A stretch of DNA of 64,000 nucleotides, from contig JAIUPH010000028.1 in the NCBI GenBank assembly GCA_020161065.1, positions 434,001 through 498,000 of the forward strand. The letters are read 5' to 3'. Below are positions 39,211 to 47,812 of the stretch, piece by piece. Source of the DNA: Pseudomonadota bacterium (GTDB lineage: Bacteria; Pseudomonadota; Gammaproteobacteria; Burkholderiales; Burkholderiaceae_C). The notes beneath the pieces were generated by a model that was not told where the DNA came from, did not search any database, and saw only the letters and a program-made list of their open reading frames with translations. The position numbers were made by a program, and so were the translations under genes. The number at the start of each line of letters is the position of its first letter. The stretch's first letter is position 1.

Positions 39211-40080
39211 TCAGATGCGAGACAGTCTTGTGAAAGGCTGCAACTCGATGGCGCCCAGGTAGGTGCTGCCATCGAGCGTGCCGGCCGCCTGTGCCGTGCC
39301 GGCACCCGGCTTCTCGATACGCAGCGTGTAACGCGCGCCGCGATCGTCCAGCCCGTCGAACTTGAAGTCGCCGAAGGCGTCCGTCGGGGCACGGCGCGGC
39401 TGCGGATCGCCTTCCACCGTCAATTCGACGAGCGCGTTCGACACGTTGTCGGCCTGCCCGTCGGGCGATCGTGCGAACACATTGCCGCCGACGAACTCGC
39501 TGGTGACCAGACTCATGTTGCGGTAGTAGACGCGGGGGCTGGTGCCGAGCTCCGGCTTCGCCACCGTGAGGTTCTGCTGCGCGGCCAATGCACGCATCTC
39601 GTCGTCGCTGACGTGGGCCACGCTCATCGCCCCGCTCGCGCAGGCCTGCGCGCAACGCGGTTGCGTCCAGCCGGCATCGATCAGGTGCGCATCGAAGGTC
39701 CAGTGCTGCGGCAACTCCAGCTCTTCGTTCCAGACCACCGCGCCGTAGGGGCAAGCCTGCACCAGATCGCGGCGGCCGCGCGCCTTGACGGGGTCGATGA
39801 CGACGATGCCGTCCGGGCGCTTCGTCACGGCGCCCTGGCCGGCCTTCACGCACGGCGCGTCGTCGCAGTGGTTGCAGGTGCGCGGCACGTAGGTGACGTC
39901 GACCATGCTGCCGTTGCCACGCACGTGGCGGTCGATGACGAGCCACTCATGCCCGTGCTGCGGCTGCGGGGCCGAGTAGCCGGGAAAGTCGTTGCCGACG
40001 TACTCGTCCTTCATCGCCATCGTGCAGTTGTTGCAGTTGCTGCACTTGGCGACGTCAATGATCAGGTTCCACTTCTTCAT
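39211..40080 (-). CDS. Iron-sulphur subunit, transhydroxylase-beta (AthS/BthS)-like
   Basis: A 289-residue protein. Residues 1-155 form a four-motif ferredoxin region: Cys13-Cys16-Cys19, Cys69-Cys72-Cys77, Cys110 and Cys143-Cys147. Residues ~175-289 are a beta-rich C-terminal domain starting KPELGTSPRVYYRNM, as in the small subunit of Pelobacter pyrogallol transhydroxylase. Compared with that protein (recalled), three cluster ligands are replaced: Met23, Trp127 and Asp130. They would all belong to one cluster, so I expect two [4Fe-4S] clusters instead of three. The start ATG overlaps the stop of the large subunit (ATGA). Confidence 0.88.
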   Translation of the reverse strand: MKKWNLIIDVAKCSNCNNCTMAMKDEYVGNDFPGYSAPQPQHGHEWLVIDRHVRGNGSMVDVTYVPRTCNHCDDAPCVKAGQGAVTKRPDGIVVIDPVKARGRRDLVQACPYGAVVWNEELELPQHWTFDAHLIDAGWTQPRCAQACASGAMSVAHVSDDEMRALAAQQNLTVAKPELGTSPRVYYRNMSLVTSEFVGGNVFARSPDGQADNVSNALVELTVEGDPQPRRAPTDAFGDFKFDGLDDRGARYTLRIEKPGAGTAQAAGTLDGSTYLGAIELQPFTRLSRI

Positions 40081-43052
40081 GCAGCCTCCGCCAGGACGAT
40101 GCCGTCCCACTTCGCGACTTCAACCAGGCAGTTGTTCGGCGCGATGCCGTCCGAGGTCGCAGAGATCGGCTCGCCCGAGGTGAGCAGGTTCATGCAGCCG
40201 CCGCGGTCCACCGGACCGTCAGGGGTGGCGATCAGGTCGAACTCCGCCGACGAGCTGTACGACTTCACCGTGCCGGCGGGCAGGGTCGCCGCGATGTCGA
40301 CCCCGCAAATCACCGCGCCGCGGTCGTTGCGGACCTTGACCAGATCGTTCTGCCGCAACCCGCGCGTTGCGGCGTCTTGCGGGCTCATGCGCAGGATCCA
40401 GTAGGCACGCCCATCCACCGTGATGCGTTGATCATGGATGCCGCTGACCGCCGCGTTCTTGCCGTCGTTCTGCGTGTGGAAGCTGAAGGACGGGTGCGAG
40501 GTCAGCAACTGCAGCGGGAAACGCGCGAGGCGCTCGGGCGTGTGACGCCCCTCGCGCGGCGGCAGGTAGCGATTGACGCTCGGCCGCTTCGGATCCTCGT
40601 CCTCGATGGCCGCCAGCGACTGCGGCACGAACTCGAACTTCGACGACGGGGTGCCCAGGCCGCGACCGACCCCTTCGGCATGCTGCGCGGGGGCCGTGGA
40701 CGTGTCAGGGGTGTCCTTGACGCGACCTTCGGCGAACCAGCGCATCTCGGTCGGGAACTCCATCTCGTCGGGAATGGGCGGCAGGACGTAGTAGCCCTTC
40801 TTCAAAAACTGCCGCCAACTGATCTTCTTGGCCAGGTCGCTGCCGTCGAAGATGCGCTTGCACCAGGTGAGATCGGTGTTGCCGCCTTCGGTGAACATGC
40901 TGGCGCCGCCCAGGCGCTCCAGGATGTCGGCGAAGATCTGGTAGTCCGACTTCGACTCGCCCAGCGGCTCGATGGCCTTGTGCTGCATCACGAAGACGCG
41001 GTGGTTCAGCTGGTAGTGGCACAGCGGCAGCACACCGCCCGAGGCCGCCGCCTCGGAGATGTCGTAGCGCTCGAACGAGGTGCACGCCGGCAGGATGACG
41101 TCGCTGAACTTCGCGTCGCCTTCCATGTAGATGCACTGGCTGACCGCGAACTCCAGCCGCGGGCTGCGGAAGGCCTCGACCATGCGGCCCGATTCGAGGA
41201 TCGCGCCCATGTTCGAGGTGCCGTAGCGGTACAGCATGTGCACCGTCGAATAGCCGGGCGCCGGGTACTCGTAGGGCTGCATCTGCGCCTGGAACGAGGA
41301 CGGGTCCATCGGCCGGCCCTCGACGTGCTCGCCCAGGATGGCCTCGGCGATGCGCTGGCGCGGCACCAGCTGGCGGCACGTGTCCAGCGTGATCACGTTG
41401 GGCATGCGCTGGTAGTTGTTCACCGCCGCCGCGCTGTTGACCAGATCGCCCGAGATGCCGCCTTCCGAGTAGCCGGGGAAATAGAAGGTCAACTCCATGC
41501 GTGCGCTGGTGCCGAGGCTGCCGAAGTTGATGCCGGGCTTGCCCCAACCCTGCATGGCCATCATCTGCACCATGCAGCGCGTCCACATCGGGCCGGTGTC
41601 GGCACGGCAGGCGCCGCCGAGGCCGGCGCCCAGGCCGCCCGCAGCGAGGTAGGTCTTGCGGCTGGCCCAGCGGCGCGCGAGGCTGCGCACGTCCTTGGCG
41701 GGCACGCCGGTCTCGGCTTCCTGCCACTCAGGCGTCTTGGGCAGGCCGTCGGTCTTGCCGAGCAGGTAATCGCGCCAGGTGTCGAAGCCGGTGGTGCGCT
41801 GGGCGACGTACTCCTTGTCGTAGGTGCCCTCGATCACCCACTGGTACATGATGGCCTGGGCCATCGCGGCGTCGGTGCCGGGGCGGATCGGGATCCACTT
41901 GCCGGGGAACATCTGCGCCGTCATGTTCAGGTGCGGATCGATGTGCACGAACTCGATGCAGAGCTCCTGCGCCCACTGCCTGCGTTGCGTTCCTTCCTGG
42001 CCCGCATACACCCCGGCGGTGCTTTCCGGGTCGCTCGACCAGAACACGATCATCTCGGCGTTCTGCAGGCAATCCTCGGTGGTGCCGACGAAGCCGGGCA
42101 GGCCCAGCCGGACGTTGTTGCCGAAGTGGTGCATTGCGCCCTGGTACCACCCCTCCCAGCTGATGGCGGAGAAGCCGACACGGCTGGCACCGATGACGTT
42201 GGTGAAGCGCCAGAGCGCCGACAGCCAGTAGTTCACGTTGCCCCACTGGTGGTGCGCCGGGTAGGTCACCAGCATCGATCCCGGCCCGTGCTCTCGCTTC
42301 TGGCGCTTGATCTCCGAGGAGACGATGTCCAGCGCCTCGTCCCAGCTGATGCGCTGATAGCCGGAGATGCCGCGCGTGTGGGTGTTGCGCTCGCCGTTGG
42401 GATCGAAGTCCACCCGCTTCATCGGGTACAGCACGCGGCGGTCCGAGTAGACCTGCGACTTGAAGGCCAGCGCATGCGCCGAAACGGTCGACTGGCGGCG
42501 CGGCGTAAACGACTTTCCGCGCGCCTTGATCGTCCACGGCTGCGGGTCGCTGTCGTCGAAGTCGATCGGCGTCGTGCGAATGATCTTGCCGTCCTTCACG
42601 TAGACGAAGATCGGGCCGCCGTTGGTCAGGTTGGTGTAGCGCGTGGTGCCGTCACGCATGGTCGTGCCGAAGCGCCAGCTCGCGGTCTTGATCTGGTTCA
42701 TCAGCGTGCTGAACCAGACCAGCCCGGCGTCGGAGCCGCTTGCGGTCGCCTTGTAGGTCTTGAGTGCGTCGACGACGGTCAGCGGGTCCGGCGCCAGGCT
42801 GAGGATGCTCAGCGCCACCTCGGCGTCGCGGAAGCCGAGCACGGCATCGGGCTTCGGGTGCAACCCAGACGCACCCCTCACCTTGCCGCCTTTGAAGATG
42901 AGCTGGTGGGCGACGCTGCCGTCGCGCAACCGGATCTGCAGGACCAGATCGCGTGACTGGAGCTTGCGGCGCACGCCGGCATCGAGCCGCGCGGCGGCGG
43001 TGATCACCAGCGGCAGGGCCTTCAGGATCGTTCTGAGGATCGTCTTCTTCAT
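40077..43052 (-). CDS. SCP2-fused molybdopterin oxidoreductase, transhydroxylase/resorcinol hydroxylase-like
   Basis: A 991-residue protein. Residues ~138-991 match, from start to end, the large subunit of pyrogallol-phloroglucinol transhydroxylase (DMSO-reductase superfamily; about 875 residues). Active-site landmarks are kept: His267/268 in PAHHQWGN, the Mo-ligand Ser298 in SWEGW and Tyr in FYFPGYSEGG. No Tat signal and no N-terminal cluster Cys motif, so it is cytoplasmic. Residues ~30-125 are extra and look like an SCP2 (sterol carrier) domain: LVLQIRLRDGSVAHQLIFKGGKV then PDAVLGFRDAEVALSIL. A shift in substrate towards a hydrophobic phenol or terpenoid is inferred. Divergent from tetR; start ATG 43052. 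Confidence 0.87.
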   Translation of the reverse strand: MKKTILRTILKALPLVITAAARLDAGVRRKLQSRDLVLQIRLRDGSVAHQLIFKGGKVRGASGLHPKPDAVLGFRDAEVALSILSLAPDPLTVVDALKTYKATASGSDAGLVWFSTLMNQIKTASWRFGTTMRDGTTRYTNLTNGGPIFVYVKDGKIIRTTPIDFDDSDPQPWTIKARGKSFTPRRQSTVSAHALAFKSQVYSDRRVLYPMKRVDFDPNGERNTHTRGISGYQRISWDEALDIVSSEIKRQKREHGPGSMLVTYPAHHQWGNVNYWLSALWRFTNVIGASRVGFSAISWEGWYQGAMHHFGNNVRLGLPGFVGTTEDCLQNAEMIVFWSSDPESTAGVYAGQEGTQRRQWAQELCIEFVHIDPHLNMTAQMFPGKWIPIRPGTDAAMAQAIMYQWVIEGTYDKEYVAQRTTGFDTWRDYLLGKTDGLPKTPEWQEAETGVPAKDVRSLARRWASRKTYLAAGGLGAGLGGACRADTGPMWTRCMVQMMAMQGWGKPGINFGSLGTSARMELTFYFPGYSEGGISGDLVNSAAAVNNYQRMPNVITLDTCRQLVPRQRIAEAILGEHVEGRPMDPSSFQAQMQPYEYPAPGYSTVHMLYRYGTSNMGAILESGRMVEAFRSPRLEFAVSQCIYMEGDAKFSDVILPACTSFERYDISEAAASGGVLPLCHYQLNHRVFVMQHKAIEPLGESKSDYQIFADILERLGGASMFTEGGNTDLTWCKRIFDGSDLAKKISWRQFLKKGYYVLPPIPDEMEFPTEMRWFAEGRVKDTPDTSTAPAQHAEGVGRGLGTPSSKFEFVPQSLAAIEDEDPKRPSVNRYLPPREGRHTPERLARFPLQLLTSHPSFSFHTQNDGKNAAVSGIHDQRITVDGRAYWILRMSPQDAATRGLRQNDLVKVRNDRGAVICGVDIAATLPAGTVKSYSSSAEFDLIATPDGPVDRGGCMNLLTSGEPISATSDGIAPNNCLVEVAKWDGIVLAEAA

Positions 43053-43082
43053 TGCTGATCTCACGGAAGAGATGGTTTATCA

Positions 43083-43104
43083 TACTGTACCGTCTAGTAA
43101 AGTA
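43083..43104. promoter_or_regulatory. TetR operator 1 (between molybdoenzyme and tetR genes)
   Basis: TACTGTAC (43083-43090) and GTAAAGTA (43097-43104) form an inverted repeat with a 6-bp spacer, 30 bp upstream of the molybdoenzyme start and about 100 bp upstream of tetR. It has the same architecture as the perfect repeat at 44011-44032, which identifies both as binding sites of one regulator. Confidence 0.7.
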
Positions 43105-43201
43105 AAAAGACCCTTCGACGAACTCGACTCACTTCGACGGTCGCTTCGATGCGGAACGACCACCCCGTGCACCGAAAGCCGCCCCATAAAATTCGATTGC
43201 C

Positions 43202-43846
43202 ATGCCTGCCAAACAGACATCCCCTACCAGCGGATCACGCGGCCGCCCGCGCGATCCCGCCCGCGTCGAGCGAGTGATCGATGCCGCGAAGCGCGCGTTC
43301 CTGGCTGATGGCTTCGAGAGAACCAGCGTCGACGCGATCGCGCGCGACTCAGGCATCTCCAAGGTGACGATCTACAACTACTTTCCGACCAAGCGGGCGC
43401 TGTATGCCGCTGCCATGCAGTCCGCAGATCGGGTCGAACAAGTCGAGTTCGCACCGGTTCGCCTGGATCCGGAAATGCCGAAGGAAGGCCTGAGGCGAAT
43501 CGCGCGGCAGTTCCTGAAGTTCCAGCGGGACGACGCGACCCTCAGCAAACACAGGACCATCTACGCCGAAGGCGCAGCGCAGCCTGAAGTGGCGCTAGCC
43601 TTCTATCAGCAAGGTCCGAGTCGGAAGATGAGCCAAGTTGCCGGGTACCTGCGCGCCTGCAGTGAAGCCGGCAGCCTGTCGGTACGCGACCCGGATTTGG
43701 CAGCTGAGCAGTTCCTCTGCCTCTTCTTTGGCCGGGGACACGTGAAGGCGCTGCTGGGCCTGGGTAAGCCCACCGCAGCCGAAGACGAGAGCCTGGTGCG
43801 CTCGAGCGTCGACCTCTTCCTATGCGTATACGGCTTGGGGCGTTGA
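43202..43846 (+). CDS. TetR-family transcriptional repressor
   Basis: A 214-residue TetR protein: the N-terminal HTH (RVIDAAKRAFLADGFERTSVDAIARDSGISKVTIYNYFPTKRALYAAAM, residues ~21-70) and a C-terminal ligand-binding domain of the AcrR/AefR-like type (FLKFQRDDATLSKHRTIYAEGAAQPEVALAFYQQGP). It is divergent from the six-gene molybdoenzyme operon and has two matching inverted-repeat operators on either side, so it almost certainly represses that operon and probably itself. Inducer unknown. Confidence 0.92.
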   Translation: MPAKQTSPTSGSRGRPRDPARVERVIDAAKRAFLADGFERTSVDAIARDSGISKVTIYNYFPTKRALYAAAMQSADRVEQVEFAPVRLDPEMPKEGLRRIARQFLKFQRDDATLSKHRTIYAEGAAQPEVALAFYQQGPSRKMSQVAGYLRACSEAGSLSVRDPDLAAEQFLCLFFGRGHVKALLGLGKPTAAEDESLVRSSVDLFLCVYGLGR

Positions 43847-44183
43847 ACGTGCCGCGCTTTCAGGTTCACGGCTACGCTCGTGCCAAACGGTACCAGTCGC
43901 TTCGAGCGGAAGCGTCGGTCGACTTGCGTTGACGAGCGCGTCGCGAAGCTTCACCGAGATCGTCGCCGTGACGCTATCAATAGCAATCGCGGAAGACTAG
44001 ACCTTTGCTTTACTGTACTTTTCAGTACAGTATCCATGCGCAGCACGACATCCACTCGGCTGGTGGAGTTTCTGACCGCCAGCCTGATGGTGGTTTCGGC
44101 CGACGCAAGCCGCCACCCTCCGCAGCCCGCACGGCGCGTCCTCTACGGCCGCGACACACGCTGCTCCCCACCCCCAAGCCCCC
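43847..44183 (+). other. Gene-free stretch with an orphan operator and a possible gene remnant
   Basis: No intact gene is recognised. GC content is clearly lower than average between 43950 and 44035. It contains the second TetR operator (44011-44032). A plus-strand frame begins at ATG 44036, three bases after it (MRSTTSTRLVEFLTASLMVV at the start), and runs for only 55 codons before a stop at 44203, inside the oppositely oriented acyl-CoA dehydrogenase gene. This may be the 5' stub of a gene once controlled by the TetR protein and lost by deletion. Confidence 0.5.
44011..44032. promoter_or_regulatory. TetR operator 2 (orphan)
   Basis: TACTGTAC (44011-44018) and GTACAGTA (44025-44032) are perfect 8-bp arms with a 6-bp spacer. 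It lies 165 bp downstream of tetR with no intact gene behind it. It differs from operator 1 only by two bases in the right arm and the spacer. Confidence 0.75.
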
Positions 44184-45326
44184 TCAAAGCGCCCTGGCAA
44201 TGATCAACTTCTGAATGTGGCTCGTGCCTTCGTAGATCTTGGTCACGCGCACGTCGCGCCAGTAGCGTTCGACGGGGAAGTCGTTCAGGTAGCCGTAGCC
44301 GCCGTGGATCTGCAGGGCGTCGGAGCAGACGGCTTCGGCGATCTCGCTGGCGAACAGCTTGGCCATCGAGGCTTCCTTGGCGCAAGGGATGCCGGCCTGG
44401 CACAGGCGAGCGGCGTGCAGCATGAAGCGTTCGGCCACTTCCACCTTGGTGGCCATGTCGGCGAGGTCGAAGCTCACGCCCTGCAGCTTGATGATGGGCG
44501 CGCCGTAGGCCTCGCGCTGCTTGGCGTAGGCGATGGCCGCGTCCAGCGCGGCGCGCGCCGCGCCGATGGCCACGGCGGCGATGGCCACGCGGCCTTCCGA
44601 CAGGCTGGCCATGATGCGGCGGTAGCCCGAGCCTTCCTCGCCGATCAGGTCGTGCACCGGCACGCGGCAGTCGTCGAGCTGGATCTGCGCGACATGCGCC
44701 GAACGTTGGCCCAGCTTGTGCTCGACGCGCGCCACCTGGTAGCCGGGCTGCTTGGCGTCGACGATCAGCAGGCTGGCGCCGTTCTTGCCCGCGGCCTTGT
44801 CGGTCACCGCCAGCACCAGGCCGACGCTGGCCTCGCTGCCGTTGGAGATGAACTGCTTGCTGCCGTTGATGACGTAGTGGTCGCCGTCGCGCCGCGCGAA
44901 GGTGCGGAAGGCCGCCGTGTCGGAGCCGGCATGCGGCTCGCTCAGCAGGAAGGCGCCGATGTGCTCGCCGCTGGCCAGCCGCGCCAGGTACTGGCGCTGC
45001 TGCGCCTCGGTGCCGACGCGGCTGAGCATGAAGCCCACCGAGTTGTGCACGTGCAGCAGCGTCGCGAAGCCGGCGTCGGCGGCGGCGAAGGCTTCGATGG
45101 CCAGGCAGTACTCGACGAAGCTGGCGCCCGAGCCGCCGTGCGCTTCGGGCGTCAGCATGCCCATGAAGCCCAGCTCGCCCACGGTCTTCAGCTCGGCGCG
45201 CGGCCAGGCGGCGCTGCGGTCGCGCTCGGCGGCGGTCGGCGCCACCACGTCCTGCGCCACGCGGCGGGCGCTGTCGCGGATGAGGATTTCCTGCTCGCTC
45301 AGGAAGGCGGTCGAGGGGTCGCTCAT
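44184..45326 (-). CDS. Acyl-CoA dehydrogenase (paralogue A)
   Basis: A 380-residue FAD enzyme of the acyl-CoA dehydrogenase family. Visible signatures are AFLLSEPHAGSDTAAFRT (FAD/substrate region, about 125), INGSKQFISNGSEA, REAYGAPIIKLQGVSFDLADMATKVEVAERF and the C-terminal QIHGGYGYLNDFPVERYWRDVRVTKIYEGTSHIQ, in which the Glu of YEGTS is the short-chain-type catalytic base. It is nearly collinear with the dehydrogenase at 62416-63558. ATG 45326 has GGAG upstream. Last gene of an eight-gene operon, 13 bp after the RND transporter. Confidence 0.93.
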   Translation of the reverse strand: MSDPSTAFLSEQEILIRDSARRVAQDVVAPTAAERDRSAAWPRAELKTVGELGFMGMLTPEAHGGSGASFVEYCLAIEAFAAADAGFATLLHVHNSVGFMLSRVGTEAQQRQYLARLASGEHIGAFLLSEPHAGSDTAAFRTFARRDGDHYVINGSKQFISNGSEASVGLVLAVTDKAAGKNGASLLIVDAKQPGYQVARVEHKLGQRSAHVAQIQLDDCRVPVHDLIGEEGSGYRRIMASLSEGRVAIAAVAIGAARAALDAAIAYAKQREAYGAPIIKLQGVSFDLADMATKVEVAERFMLHAARLCQAGIPCAKEASMAKLFASEIAEAVCSDALQIHGGYGYLNDFPVERYWRDVRVTKIYEGTSHIQKLIIARAL

Positions 45327-45339
45327 GGTCGGGGCTCCT

Positions 45340-47775
45340 TCAGGCCGGTTCGGCGTGGGCGGCGGCGGCATCGGCGGCCGGCCGCGGTTGGGCACGCTGC
45401 GCCACGCGCGGCAGCAGGAAGTGCGAGAGGGCCGGAATCAGCACCAGCGCGCCGAGCATGTTCCACACGAACATGAACGTCAGCAGGATGCCCATGTCGG
45501 CCTGGAACTTGATGGGCGACCAGGCCCAGGTGATGACGCCGGCGGCCAGCGTCACGCCGACCAGCGCCACCACCTTGCCGGTGAAGCGCAAGGCGTGGCG
45601 GTAGGCCTCGGCGAGCGGCGCGCCGGCGCGCTGCAGCGCCAGCTGGATGCTCAGCAGGTACAGCGCATAGTCGACGCCGATGCCCACGCCGAGCGCGATC
45701 ACCGGCAGCGTGGCCACCTTGACGCCCATGCCCAGCGCGACCATCAGCGCCTCGCACAGCACCGAGGTGATGATGAGCGGCACCACCGTCACCACCACCG
45801 CGCGCCAGCTGCGGAAGGTGATGAAGCACAGCACGATGACGGCGGCGTACACGTACAGCAGCATGGTCACGTTGGCCTGGCGCACGACGATGTTGGTCGC
45901 CGCCTCGATGCCGGCCGAGCCGGCGGCCAGCTTGAACTGGCGCTCGGGCGTGCTGTGCGCGCGCGCAAAGGCGTCGGCCGCCTGCACCACGCGGTCCAGC
46001 GTCTCGGCCTTGTGGTCGGCCAGGTAGGCCACCACGGGCATCACCGAGCATTCGGTGTTGAAGAGGTCGGGGTTGGTCGTGCTGGCAGTGCGCGCGGCGT
46101 AGTTCAGCACGTCCTGGTTGGGCGACAGCGTCAGCCACTTGTTGCTGCCTTCGTACGAGCCGGCGGTGATCTTGCGCACCGCGTCGGGCAGCGACACCGT
46201 GGTCTGCACGCCGGGCACCTGCTGCAGCGTCCAGCCCAGGCGGTCGGCCTCGATCAGCGTGGCGTACTCCAGGCAGCCTTCGGGCTTGGTCTTGACGATC
46301 ACCGCGAACTGGTCGCTCGACAGCGCGTAGCGGCTGGTGACGTAGGCGTTGTCGAGGTTGTAGCGCGAGTTGGGCCGCAGCTCGGAGGCGCCGGCATCGA
46401 GGTCGCCCACCTTCAGCTGCGTGCTGACCGCGAAGCCGACGACCAGCAGCACGGCCGACGCGCCAATCGCCGCCAGCGCCCAGCGCCGCTCGGTGAAGCG
46501 CGCCAGCAGCGCCCACATCCCTTGGTTGGGCTGCTGCTCGGCGCGCAGGCTGCGCTGCGCGGCCGCCGCGCTGACGCCGGTGTACGACAGCATCACCGGC
46601 AGCAGCACGAGGTTGGTGAAGACCAGCAGCGCCACGCCGATGCTGGCGGTGATGGCCAGTTCCTGGATCACCGCGATGTCGATCAGCATCAGCACCGCAA
46701 AGCCCACCGCATCGGCGGCCAGGGCCGTCAAGCCGGCGAGGAACAGGCGGCGGAAGGTGTAGCGCGCGGCCACCAGGCGGTGCGTGCCGCGGCCCACGTC
46801 CTGCATGATGCCGTTCATCTTCTGCGCGCCGTGGCTGACGCCGATGGCGAACACCAGGAACGGCACCAGGATCGAATACGGGTCGAGCGAGTAGCCGAGC
46901 GCGGTGACCAGCCCCAGTTGCCACAGCACCGCGATCAGCGAGCAGCCCAGCACCAGCACCGTGCTGCGCACGCAGCGCGTCCACCAGAAGATGATGGCGG
47001 CCGCGATGGCCGCGGCCACCGCGAAGAACACCATCACCTGCTGCAACCCGTCGAGCAGGTCGCCCACCACCTTGGCGAAGCCGACGATGCGGATCTCGAC
47101 ATCGCCGCCGGCCTTTGCGTACTTGGCGCGGATGTCTTCCAGCCGGCGCGACAGCTCCCAGTAGTCCAGCGGCTTGCCGCTGGCAGCTTCCTTGTCGAGC
47201 AGCGGCACGAAGATCATGCTGGACTTGTAGTCGTTGCCGACCAGGCTGCCCAGGATCTGCGCGCGCGCGATGTTCTGCTTGAGCTGGTCGATGTCCTTGG
47301 CCGATCCGGCGTAGCGGTCGGGCATCACCGGGCCGCCGGCAAAGCCTTCCTCGGTGACCTCGTTCCAGCGCACCACCGGCATCCACAGCGACTTGACGTT
47401 GGCGCGGTCGACGCCCGGCGTCAGGAACAGCTCGTCGTTGATCTGCTTGAGCGTCTGCAGGTAGGCCGGGTCGAAGATGTCGCCGCGGCGGTTTTCCACC
47501 ACCACGCGGATCGCGTTGCCCAGGCCCTTCAGGTCCTTGCGATATTCGAGGAAGTTCTTGATGTACGGCTGCTGGTGCGGAATCGTCTTCTCGAAGGCGG
47601 CGTTCAGCGTCAGCTTGGTCGCCTGCCAGCCCAGCAGCAGCGTCAGCAGCAGGCACAGCGCAATGACCAGCGGCCGGTGGTTGAAGATCAGCCGCTCGAA
47701 GCGGTTGCCCGATTCGCGGTCGAAGTCCTTCAGCTCGCGGATCGCGGGCATGTCGTCGATGGGGGTGCTGATCAT
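45340..47775 (-). CDS. RND-superfamily (MMPL/HpnN-like) membrane transporter
   Basis: A 811-residue inner-membrane protein with the duplicated RND layout: TM1 (NHRPLVIALCLLLTLLLGWQ), a first periplasmic domain (~60-240), a bundle of TM helices around VLVLGCSLIAVLWQLGLVTALGYSLDPYSILVPFLVFAIGVSHGAQKMN, then a second copy from ALLARFTERRWALAAIGASAVLLVVGF with its own periplasmic domain and GVKVATLPVIALGVGIGVDYALYLLS. There is no membrane-fusion or TolC partner. Relatives move lipids or hydrophobic molecules. It is co-transcribed with the DUF1302/DUF1329/YCF48 genes, a recurrent set. Confidence 0.88.
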   Translation of the reverse strand: MISTPIDDMPAIRELKDFDRESGNRFERLIFNHRPLVIALCLLLTLLLGWQATKLTLNAAFEKTIPHQQPYIKNFLEYRKDLKGLGNAIRVVVENRRGDIFDPAYLQTLKQINDELFLTPGVDRANVKSLWMPVVRWNEVTEEGFAGGPVMPDRYAGSAKDIDQLKQNIARAQILGSLVGNDYKSSMIFVPLLDKEAASGKPLDYWELSRRLEDIRAKYAKAGGDVEIRIVGFAKVVGDLLDGLQQVMVFFAVAAAIAAAIIFWWTRCVRSTVLVLGCSLIAVLWQLGLVTALGYSLDPYSILVPFLVFAIGVSHGAQKMNGIMQDVGRGTHRLVAARYTFRRLFLAGLTALAADAVGFAVLMLIDIAVIQELAITASIGVALLVFTNLVLLPVMLSYTGVSAAAAQRSLRAEQQPNQGMWALLARFTERRWALAAIGASAVLLVVGFAVSTQLKVGDLDAGASELRPNSRYNLDNAYVTSRYALSSDQFAVIVKTKPEGCLEYATLIEADRLGWTLQQVPGVQTTVSLPDAVRKITAGSYEGSNKWLTLSPNQDVLNYAARTASTTNPDLFNTECSVMPVVAYLADHKAETLDRVVQAADAFARAHSTPERQFKLAAGSAGIEAATNIVVRQANVTMLLYVYAAVIVLCFITFRSWRAVVVTVVPLIITSVLCEALMVALGMGVKVATLPVIALGVGIGVDYALYLLSIQLALQRAGAPLAEAYRHALRFTGKVVALVGVTLAAGVITWAWSPIKFQADMGILLTFMFVWNMLGALVLIPALSHFLLPRVAQRAQPRPAADAAAAHAEPA

Positions 47776-47812
47776 GATGCGGTGCGCCTCGGGTACGCGT
47801 CGGGGGCCGGCG

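Noticed and set aside
43880-44203. 107-codon frame downstream of tetR as an intact gene
   Set aside because: It runs through the operator and into the oppositely oriented dehydrogenase gene; only the part after 44036 could be a remnant.
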